Origin: Aedoeadaptatus coli
GTDB taxonomy: Bacteria > Bacillota > Clostridia > Tissierellales > Peptoniphilaceae
NCBI RefSeq assembly: GCF_900343085.1
Contig: NZ_OPYI01000007.1
Coordinates: 50,109 to 114,108, forward strand
DNA length: 64,000 nucleotides
Direction: 5' to 3'
The position numbers and the translations under genes were made by a program. Shown in pieces: positions 17,739-24,495 of this stretch (within the stretch, counting starts at the first letter, position 1; every line of letters starts with the position of its first letter). The notes beneath the pieces were generated by a model. That model had not been told where the DNA came from. It saw nothing but the letters and a program-made list of their open reading frames with translations, and did not search any database.

Positions 17739-18056
17739 TTATTCTCCTTGATCTTCCACGTCTTCCGCATAGAGACTTTCGAATTCGTCGGCGACGCGGT
17801 TGAAATAGTCTTCATCTTCGATAAAGATCAATTCCAATTCTTCGTCTTCCAATTCGGTGTATTCGTAAATCAGAACGGAGGCGTCTTCGTCCACTTCGTC
17901 GCCCTTTAAAGGCAATAAAGCGATGTAGTCTTTTTCTTCAAAGGGGAAAATGCCGATGACGGCGCAGTCCAATTCGCTGTCATCTTCCAATGTCAGCGTA
18001 ATGACGTCCATTTCCTCGTGTTCGTGTTCGTGTTCGTGATCGTGTTCGTGGCTCAT
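17739..18056 (-). CDS. DUF1292 acidic protein with His-rich N-terminus
   Basis: 105 residues, strongly acidic. The N-terminus alternates His and Glu/Asp (MSHEHDHEHEHEHEE), which could bind divalent metal. The DUF1292 core follows (ITLTLEDDSELDCAVIGIFPFEEKDYIALLP ... IYEYTELEDEELELIFIEDEDYF, about 18-90). In relatives the gene sits with yrzL/ruvX-type housekeeping genes and its role is unknown. It starts 2 bases before the pepD stop and ends one base before the next gene. Confidence 0.88.
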   Translation of the reverse strand: MSHEHDHEHEHEHEEMDVITLTLEDDSELDCAVIGIFPFEEKDYIALLPLKGDEVDEDASVLIYEYTELEDEELELIFIEDEDYFNRVADEFESLYAEDVEDQGE

Positions 18057-18058
18057 AT

Positions 18059-19498
18059 TTATCCTTTCATTTTTAAAAGTTCAATAAGGTAATCGAAGAC
18101 CCGATTGGTCGATGCGATGGACAAGTTTTCGCCGGGGGCGTGGACGCCGTCCATGTCAGGGCCAATGGAAATCATGTCCATCTTGCCGATGGAATCTTGC
18201 AGAATGCCGCATTCCAGGCCGGCGTGAATCATTTCCACCGTGGCATCTTTGCCGGTCATGTCTTTCCATAATTTCACGGCTTTGTCCCGAAGAGGCGATT
18301 CTTCCGCGTATTCCCAAGGGGCGTAGGCGGAAAGTTCTCGGAAGGTGCCGCCGCTTAATTCGCCGGCGATGCGGTTTTTCAGGGCGATTTCATGAATCTT
18401 GCTTTCCACATCGCTTCGGATTTGCATGGTAAAGACGATTTTTTCATCGTCACTTGCGGCGACGCCGACGTTGGTGGAGGATTCCACCAAGCCTTCGATT
18501 TTCTTGCTGAAGGTGTTGACGCCGTTGGGTGCGACGAGAAGGTAATTGATGACGCCGTCGGCCACCTCCTGAGCGAGGACTTTGTCGGCGGAGGCGGCTT
18601 CGATTTTAAGCGCGCCCTTGGGATCCGTGGCGACAAATTCCCTGAAGATCGTGTCGGCGGATGCCTTCAGTGCCGCCTTGACGGCTTCGACGTCTTTTGC
18701 GTCGACGCCGATAAGGGCTTCGGCATCTCTCGGAATGGCGTTGGGCTTCGAACCGCCGGAGAAATCAGCCAGTTCGAAATCGTAGTCGTAGGAGACTTCT
18801 CTTAAGATCCGCGCCAGCAGGAGAATGGGATTGCCCCGCTCGTCGTCGATGTCCGAGCCGGAGTGGCCGCCGCGGAAGCCGCCGAGATCGACGGCGAGGA
18901 ACGTATCCTTTTCGGGCGCCTTAAATTCTTTTTCGAAGATAATTTCGGACACCATGCCGCCGGCACAACCGACGGTTATAATGCCTTCTTCTTCCGAGTC
19001 GATGTTGATTAATGTGCGGCCTTCAAAATACTTGCCGTCGATGGTGTGGGCGCCGGCCATGGACGTTTCTTCCTCGACGGTAACCAAGCATTCCAGCGCC
19101 GGGTGTTCGTAGTCGCCGTCTAAGATGGCGAGCATCATGGCCACGGCGATGCCGTCGTCGGCGCCGAGGGTGGTGTTCTTCGCGATGATTCGATCGCCTT
19201 CCACCACGGCTTCGATGGGATCATTTGAAAAGTCGTGTTCGTAGCCTTTTACCGCTTCGCAGACCATATCCATGTGGCCCTGCAAAATCACGGTGGGCTC
19301 GTTTTCGTAGCCTTTCGATGCGGGCTTTTTAATAACGATGTTTTTCCATTTATCTTGAATGACCTCGAGATCGCGATCCTTGGCCCATTGAACCAGGAAG
19401 TCGCTGATTTTTTCTTCTTCTTTGCTGCACCGGGGAATGTCCGTAATGGCGGCAAAGAAGTTTAGAACCGGTGAATCGCCGGTTAAACCTTTTATCAT
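18059..19498 (-). CDS. pepD: Cytosolic aminoacyl-histidine dipeptidase (PepD, M20)
   Basis: A 479-residue zinc dipeptidase of the M20 family that splits Xaa-His and other dipeptides. Metal and catalytic motifs: LQGHMDMVCE, TTLGADDGIAVAMMLAIL, TVEEETSMAGA, NIDSEEEG and, near the C-terminus, HAGLECGIL. Length matches the family. GAGGTGATAGG precedes the ATG. It leads an operon running to glyA; an A/T-rich promoter region lies at 19505-19545. Fits an amino-acid/peptide-using anaerobe. Confidence 0.96.
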   Translation of the reverse strand: MIKGLTGDSPVLNFFAAITDIPRCSKEEEKISDFLVQWAKDRDLEVIQDKWKNIVIKKPASKGYENEPTVILQGHMDMVCEAVKGYEHDFSNDPIEAVVEGDRIIAKNTTLGADDGIAVAMMLAILDGDYEHPALECLVTVEEETSMAGAHTIDGKYFEGRTLINIDSEEEGIITVGCAGGMVSEIIFEKEFKAPEKDTFLAVDLGGFRGGHSGSDIDDERGNPILLLARILREVSYDYDFELADFSGGSKPNAIPRDAEALIGVDAKDVEAVKAALKASADTIFREFVATDPKGALKIEAASADKVLAQEVADGVINYLLVAPNGVNTFSKKIEGLVESSTNVGVAASDDEKIVFTMQIRSDVESKIHEIALKNRIAGELSGGTFRELSAYAPWEYAEESPLRDKAVKLWKDMTGKDATVEMIHAGLECGILQDSIGKMDMISIGPDMDGVHAPGENLSIASTNRVFDYLIELLKMKG

Positions 19499-19550
19499 CC
19501 TATCACCTCTTCTTTATACTACATATTACACGAAACGCGCCGCTTCGTCA

Positions 19551-20045
19551 TTACTTTTCGCTTTTATTCGGTAAAGGAATATGGCAATAGCCGCCGGGAT
19601 TTTTCACTAAATACCGTTGGTGGTATTCCTCGGCTTCAGTGAAGTTTTCAAGAGGCGCCACCTCCACCCAAATCTTGCGCGTCGATTGGCTTTGACGCTT
19701 CTGTTTATCCGCTTCGTAGAAATCCTTCAGGGCCTCGTCCCCGGGCCGGTAATAGAGCCCTGTACGGTACTGGCGCCCCACGTCGTTGCCTTGGCGGAAA
19801 TAACTGTATGGGTCAATGATTTTATAAAATAAATCCACGATTTGTTCCCGGGATATGACCTCGGGATCGAATTCGATAATCACGCCTTCCGCCGCCTTGC
19901 TCTTACCGTAGCAAAGATCTTCGTAGGTGGGGTTCGGAATGTCGGAATTAATGTAGCCCACCACGGTGGCGGTGATTCCATCGGTGCGCCGAAAGTATTC
20001 TTCCACGCCCCAAAAACAACCGCCGGCCAAAATAATTTCTGCCAT
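19551..20045 (-). CDS. msrA: Peptide-methionine (S)-S-oxide reductase
   Basis: A 164-residue MsrA that repairs oxidised methionine. The active-site Cys is in AGGCFWGVEEYF at the N-terminus. Also visible: YINSDIPNPTYEDLCYG, IIEFDPEVISREQIVDLF, FYKIIDPYSYFRQGNDVGRQYR and a C-terminal YHQRYLVKNPGGYCHIP with the likely recycling Cys. Nine bases downstream of the RelA/SpoT-domain gene, so probably co-transcribed. Confidence 0.96.
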   Translation of the reverse strand: MAEIILAGGCFWGVEEYFRRTDGITATVVGYINSDIPNPTYEDLCYGKSKAAEGVIIEFDPEVISREQIVDLFYKIIDPYSYFRQGNDVGRQYRTGLYYRPGDEALKDFYEADKQKRQSQSTRKIWVEVAPLENFTEAEEYHQRYLVKNPGGYCHIPLPNKSEK

Positions 20046-20053
20046 GGTACCTC

Positions 20054-21391
20054 CTAATAGTTTAACATGCGCTCGATGCGCCCTTTATTATTCTGAAAAT
20101 CTTCGTAGGACCGAATGTTTCTGAATACCTGAGAAATGGAATGGGTGCTCAAGCCGTAGTAACTGCTGATCATGTGGTTCATGGAGGGATCTTTTTCCAC
20201 CATGGAGGCGTAGCAGTTTAAAATAAAGTCGATGACCGCCTCGTACTCTTCCTCGGAAAAGCCGCTGCTGTCCACTTCCCTTTTTATGGTCTCGATTAAC
20301 AAACTTTCCAAATAGCGGAAAAATTCTTCGAAGTCGATCCTGGGCTCCGACTGCTCGATTTCGGCGATGATCTTAAAAAACAGATTCCAACCGAACTCCC
20401 GCTGCATGACGGCGTATACCGCCTTGCCCACACGCTCGGTAAAGGCCGTGGTAAAGGTTGGCCGCCGATCGAATTCTACGCCCTCGGCCACTTTAAAGCC
20501 CTTTTGGTCGATGTGGTTGATTCGGTTCAACAGGCGAATGAAATTTTCCCCCTCGTCGTAATCCAACAGAGCCTGGCATTTGTAGTCCAAATATTCCACG
20601 ATAATGTCCGAGGTCTCGTTAAAGTCCACGACAAAACCAAGCTCCTTGCGAATGGTGCCCACGAAAATATCGTGAATGATTTTCGACAATAGGCTTTTCA
20701 GCTGCCTGTGATTGCTCTTCACCGCCGAGGAATCCATGTCGTTGACATGTTCGTATAGGATGCGCAACTGGCGGTCGATCATGGACAGATTGTCCTTGAT
20801 TGAATGCATAATGTCCCGGAAAAATTCTTCCGTGAGCATGTAGTTGTAATTTTTATATAAGACCTTGTGGTCGATTTCCCCCCAGAATACATTGACCAGG
20901 GACTTGATCTGCAATTCGAAATTGAGCTTTTCGTCGCCCTTTTGAATGATTCCGTCGATTTTATAAATACCGAAGCCGTTTTTTTGAATCATAGGCTGGG
21001 CCGTTTCCATATCCAGAAAAATGTGTTTGTGGGTCGGCGATCGGTAGTAGCCGCCTCCCACGGGAATGTAAAACAGGTCTTTAATGGCCCGATAAATGGC
21101 CACCTCATCGTCGGTAAAACGACATTCGATCCGAAGCCCGATAATATCCTGCATGTGCCGGAGCATTTCCGCAGCGTCGTCGTAGCGCATATAGAGGCTG
21201 TTTCGAATAATTTTTTCTCTTAGAGAATTTGCCGATTTGATTCGTGAATTGACCGCGAGAAAACTGTCGTTGTCTTTAAATTCCATTTCAAAAAAGTTTT
21301 CAAGCTCCCGCTCGAGCTCCGCTATAAACTCGTATTTATTGTTCAACAGCTCGATGGAGCGGTCAATAAAGTTGAATAAATCCAGTTCCAT
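20054..21391 (-). CDS. RelA/SpoT-domain nucleotidyl (pyrophospho)transferase-like protein
   Basis: 445 residues. Residues about 45-215 form a RelA/SpoT synthetase fold: SRIKSANSLREKI (ATP-binding region), DIIGLRIECRF, and ELQIKSLVNVFWGEIDHKVLYKN with the catalytic Glu. The GYRSxH substrate loop of small alarmone synthetases is replaced around NGFGIYKIDGII. There is no HD hydrolase domain. A helical C-terminal extension of about 230 residues has no recognised domain. It has its own extended -10 and a GGGGGA site. It could make (p)ppGpp, or have another target as in toxic small alarmone synthetases; I cannot decide. Confidence 0.78.
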   Translation of the reverse strand: MELDLFNFIDRSIELLNNKYEFIAELERELENFFEMEFKDNDSFLAVNSRIKSANSLREKIIRNSLYMRYDDAAEMLRHMQDIIGLRIECRFTDDEVAIYRAIKDLFYIPVGGGYYRSPTHKHIFLDMETAQPMIQKNGFGIYKIDGIIQKGDEKLNFELQIKSLVNVFWGEIDHKVLYKNYNYMLTEEFFRDIMHSIKDNLSMIDRQLRILYEHVNDMDSSAVKSNHRQLKSLLSKIIHDIFVGTIRKELGFVVDFNETSDIIVEYLDYKCQALLDYDEGENFIRLLNRINHIDQKGFKVAEGVEFDRRPTFTTAFTERVGKAVYAVMQREFGWNLFFKIIAEIEQSEPRIDFEEFFRYLESLLIETIKREVDSSGFSEEEYEAVIDFILNCYASMVEKDPSMNHMISSYYGLSTHSISQVFRNIRSYEDFQNNKGRIERMLNY

Positions 21392-21411
21392 ATCTTCCCC
21401 CTGACATAGAA

Positions 21412-21421
21412 CCAGTATATC
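21412..21421 (-). promoter_or_regulatory. Extended -10 promoter of the RelA/SpoT-domain gene
   Basis: Minus strand TGATATACT, a TGn-type extended -10, about 20 bases before the start codon. No clear -35. Confidence 0.5.
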
Positions 21422-21458
21422 ACAGAATCGTGCAGGAAAACGATCCTTCTCCCCGATT

Positions 21459-21490
21459 AAAAAAGCGGCCCATACGCACGAAAACCGCTT
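21459..21490 (-). terminator. Second, tandem terminator after the parvulin gene
   Basis: AAGCGG and CCGCTT arms with a 16-base loop, followed by a T-run on the minus strand. Placed just after the stronger hairpin at 21508. Confidence 0.6.
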
Positions 21491-21507
21491 GATTTCAATG
21501 TTTGTAA

Positions 21508-21535
21508 ATAAAAAAGCGGCCGGAGCCGCTCATTT
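21508..21535 (-). terminator. Terminator after the parvulin gene
   Basis: Minus strand GAGCGGC, short loop, GCCGCTTTTTTA. It overlaps the stop codon region of the parvulin gene. Confidence 0.85.
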
Positions 21536-22284
21536 TATTTGTATTCGACTTTGTATTTCTTTTCGAGTTCAGCCACTTTTTCCAAGTAGCGTTCTTGTTG
21601 TTTTTGGCGCGTGAGTTCCATTTGGATTTCGCCGCGCACTTCGTCGAAGCTCTTTTCTCCTTCCGGATTGCCTTCGATGCGCTTAATGACGTGGTAGCCG
21701 AACTGGGTCTTTACGGGATCGGAAATTTCGCCGTCTTTCATGTCAAAGACCTTTTCATCGAATTCGGGCACCATTTGGCCGCGGCCGAAGGTACCTAAGT
21801 CCCCGCCGTTTTGATTGGAGGGGCAGGAAGAATGTTCTTTCGCCAATTCGCCGAAGTCTGCGCCGTCGCGGGCTTGCTTGGCAAGGTCGGCGGCCTTTTC
21901 TTCTTCGTCGACTAAAATGTGTGCGGCGTGAACGGATTCCGGTTTCTTGAAGAAGCGCTTGTTTTCTTCGTAGAATTTCTTCATGTCTTCTTCCGACACT
22001 TCCACGCCTTCGATGGTCTTGCTGAAGTTGTAGGATTTTAAAAGGGACTTTTTCGTGTCGGCAAAGACCTTTTTAAATTCTTCGTCTTCGTCCATCTTCT
22101 TGTCCATGGCATCCATAAGCAAGAGCTCTTGGCGCACCAATTCGTCTAAGATGTGCTTTTTGCCTTCGTCCCCTTGGAATTGAATGGCCATTTGGGGATT
22201 CATGCTCTTTAAATAGGCATCCACATCGGATTCGTGAATGTCAACATTGCCGATGGACGCCAATACTTTATTTTCTTCTGTCAT
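21535..22284 (-). CDS. Cytosolic parvulin-type peptidyl-prolyl isomerase
   Basis: 249 residues. ATG 22284 follows AGGAGG at good spacing. There is an N-terminal SurA/trigger-like helical chaperone part (about 1-115) and a rotamase domain (about 120-215) with VHAAHILVDEEEKA, FGELAKEHSSCPS, GGDLGTFGRGQMVPEF and QFGYHVIKRIE. Unlike secreted PrsA it has no signal peptide or lipobox, so it should act in the cytoplasm. It is a single-gene transcript with a strong promoter and two terminators. Confidence 0.92.
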   Translation of the reverse strand: MTEENKVLASIGNVDIHESDVDAYLKSMNPQMAIQFQGDEGKKHILDELVRQELLLMDAMDKKMDEDEEFKKVFADTKKSLLKSYNFSKTIEGVEVSEEDMKKFYEENKRFFKKPESVHAAHILVDEEEKAADLAKQARDGADFGELAKEHSSCPSNQNGGDLGTFGRGQMVPEFDEKVFDMKDGEISDPVKTQFGYHVIKRIEGNPEGEKSFDEVRGEIQMELTRQKQQERYLEKVAELEKKYKVEYK

Positions 22285-22331
22285 TAATTTACCTCCTAAT
22301 AAGTGTGGCTGTTTGCCTTTCACTGCTCTTT

Positions 22332-22360
22332 ATCATAACAATCCCCTGTGTTTCCGTCAA
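22332..22360 (-). promoter_or_regulatory. Sigma-A-type promoter of the parvulin gene
   Basis: Minus strand TTGACG (22360-22355), 17-base spacer, TATGAT (22337-22332). Nearly consensus; 48 bases before the ATG. Confidence 0.8.
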
Positions 22361-22392
22361 GATTGTACCTATTCTCTAAATTGCGAAAGCTA

Positions 22393-22401
22393 TGGTATAA
22401 T
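22393..22401 (+). promoter_or_regulatory. Extended -10 promoter of glmS
   Basis: TGGTATAAT on the plus strand, an extended -10, placed so that transcription starts just before the glmS ribozyme. No good -35. Confidence 0.75.
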
Positions 22402-22424
22402 GAAATACGTACGCAATTTATTTA

Positions 22425-22572
22425 AACGGGAGAAGATACTAAGCGCCAGCACCATTTAGGTGGACGAGGAATGAAGTGATCGAATTTTCGGCGGATGCTT
22501 CATAGGTCTGCAACCTGAGTATTGTACAAAACCCGGAGCAATCTTGGCACAAAATCAATACGGCAGCTCCCG
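22425..22572 (+). ncRNA. glmS ribozyme (glucosamine-6-phosphate-activated self-cleaving riboswitch)
   Basis: The leader of glmS carries the conserved core of this ribozyme: AGCGCCAG at 22442-22449, GGACGAGG at 22452-22479 region, ATCGAATTTTCGGCGGATGC around 22479-22498, and the 3' domain ending CAGCTCC near 22567. Cleavage is expected between A22442 and G22443. In known cases glucosamine-6-phosphate binding triggers cleavage and mRNA decay, so product level sets glmS expression. The position, 16 bases before the ribosome site of glmS, is as in relatives. Confidence 0.92.
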
Positions 22573-22588
22573 AGATTAGGAGGATATT

Positions 22589-24409
22589 ATGTGTGGAATT
22601 GTTGCCTTTAACGGCAAGGAAAATGCTGAAGAACGCATTCTTCAGGGACTTGAAAAATTAGAATACCGCGGCTACGACAGCGCCGGCATCGCCATGATCG
22701 ACCATGGCCTCTTGAAAGTAACGAAGGCCGCCGGCCGCCTGGACGCACTGGAAGAAAAACTTCGCAAACATCCCCTCGAGGGCTACAACGGCATCGGCCA
22801 TACTCGCTGGGCCACTCACGGCGTTCCCAGCGAAATGAACGCCCATCCCCACGTGTCCAGCGACCACAAGGTGGCCGTGGTGCACAACGGCATTATCGAA
22901 AACTTCCAGGCCATTAAAAACCGCCTTATGGAAGAAGGCTTCACCTTCTACTCCGAAACGGATACGGAAGTGGTTGCCAATTTAATCGCATCGAAACTTC
23001 ACGGGGATTTGAAATCCGCCGTGGAAGAAGCTACGAAAGAACTGCGCGGCACCTTCAGCCTGGCCGTTCTCTCCTCCGACGATCCGGAAACCTTAATCGT
23101 CACCCGCAGAGAATCGCCTTTGATTTTAGGCATCGCCGACGACGGCATTTTCGCCGCATCGGACATCCCCGCCCTCTTGGCCTACACGCGGGATGTGATT
23201 TATTTAGACAACGACGATCTCGTAGTCATCGAAGGCGGTAAATACACCATCTACAACCACGGCGAAATCGTGGATAAAGAAGTAAAGACCGTGGAATGGA
23301 GCATGGAAAGCGCCGGCAAAGAAGGTTTTGATCACTACATGATGAAAGAAATCTTCGAACAGCCCAAGGCCATTCGCGACTGTTTGCTCCGCAAAGTCAA
23401 CGACGGCTTCGTGAGCTTCGGCGATCAATCCTTTACGAAAGATGAAATCGAAAACTTCGACCACGTCTTTATGACGGCCTGCGGCACGGCCTTCCACGCC
23501 TCCCAAGTGGGCAAGCGCGCCTTGGAAGATGCCATGCAAAAAGAAATTACGGCGGAAATCGCATCGGAATTCCGCTACAATATGCCCTTCTTAAACGAAA
23601 ACAGCCTGCTCATCGTCGTGAGCCAATCCGGCGAAACCGGCGACACCTTGGCCGTGCTCCGGGAAGCAAAGCAACGGGGCGCGAAGGTCCTCGCCATTAC
23701 CAATGTGTTGGGCTCCAGTATCGACCGTGAAAGCGACAAAGTCATTTACTGCGACGCCGGCCCCGAAATTTCCGTGGCCAGCACCAAGGCCTACTCCACG
23801 CAGCTCTTGAGCCTCTATCTCCTGGCCCTGGACTTCGGCTACAAGCTGGGCACCTACGACGAAGAAGCGGTGAAGGTTGCCATCGAAGAGCTCTCCGGCG
23901 TTCCGGAAAAAATCGAATCCATTTTAGAGCATGTGGATGATTTGGATCCCATTGCAAAGCGCCTCTCCTCTCACCCGGCCATCTTCTATCTGGGACGCGG
24001 CATCGATTACCTGAGCGCGAAAGAAGGCGCCTTGAAGCTCAAGGAAATTTCCTACATTCACGCCCAATCCATGCCCGCCGGCGAATTAAAACACGGCAGC
24101 ATCGCCCTCGTGGAAGAGGGACTTCCCATCGTCACCATTATCACCCAATCCCTTCTCGTGGAAAAAAGCATTTCCAACATTAAAGAGGTGAAAGCCAGAG
24201 GGGCCTACAACATCGTCATCACCGACGACGTCAGCGCCCACATCGACGAAGTGGCCGACGATCTGATTCGCATCCCCGCCATCTCCGATCTCTACGCCCC
24301 CATCCTCGCCGTCCTGCCCCAACAAATCCTCGCCTACAAAGTGAGCGTCCTCTTAGGCAACGACGTGGACAAGCCGAGAAACCTGGCGAAATCCGTAACC
24401 GTCGAATAA
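22589..24409 (+). CDS. glmS: Glutamine-fructose-6-phosphate aminotransferase
   Basis: 606 residues; makes glucosamine-6-phosphate for peptidoglycan. The N-terminal class II glutamine amidotransferase domain starts MCGIVAFNG with catalytic Cys2 and has GHTRWATHG and HNGIIENF. Two SIS sugar-isomerase domains follow, with TACGTAFHAS, VSQSGETGDTLAVLREAKQRG and AGELKHGSIALVEEG. The C-terminus NLAKSVTVE is typical. AGGAGG precedes the ATG. Controlled by the upstream ribozyme. Confidence 0.98.
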   Translation: MCGIVAFNGKENAEERILQGLEKLEYRGYDSAGIAMIDHGLLKVTKAAGRLDALEEKLRKHPLEGYNGIGHTRWATHGVPSEMNAHPHVSSDHKVAVVHNGIIENFQAIKNRLMEEGFTFYSETDTEVVANLIASKLHGDLKSAVEEATKELRGTFSLAVLSSDDPETLIVTRRESPLILGIADDGIFAASDIPALLAYTRDVIYLDNDDLVVIEGGKYTIYNHGEIVDKEVKTVEWSMESAGKEGFDHYMMKEIFEQPKAIRDCLLRKVNDGFVSFGDQSFTKDEIENFDHVFMTACGTAFHASQVGKRALEDAMQKEITAEIASEFRYNMPFLNENSLLIVVSQSGETGDTLAVLREAKQRGAKVLAITNVLGSSIDRESDKVIYCDAGPEISVASTKAYSTQLLSLYLLALDFGYKLGTYDEEAVKVAIEELSGVPEKIESILEHVDDLDPIAKRLSSHPAIFYLGRGIDYLSAKEGALKLKEISYIHAQSMPAGELKHGSIALVEEGLPIVTIITQSLLVEKSISNIKEVKARGAYNIVITDDVSAHIDEVADDLIRIPAISDLYAPILAVLPQQILAYKVSVLLGNDVDKPRNLAKSVTVE

Positions 24410-24416
24410 AAATAAC

Positions 24417-24449
24417 GAATCGGCACAAGGCTTCTTGTGCCGATTTTTT
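24417..24449 (+). terminator. glmS terminator
   Basis: AATCGGCACAAG, loop GCTT, CTTGTGCCGATT then T6: a 12-bp perfect stem right after the glmS stop. Confidence 0.92.
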
Positions 24450-24454
24450 CATGG

Positions 24455-24486
24455 AAAAAGGACTTCCCAAGGCGGAAGTCCTTTTT
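24455..24486. terminator. Bidirectional terminator between glmS and the ABC permease gene
   Basis: A5, GGACTTCC, loop CAAGGC, GGAAGTCC, T5. Symmetric, so it can stop the ABC transporter transcript on the minus strand as well as glmS read-through. Confidence 0.9.
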
Positions 24487-24495
24487 GAGTGCAAT

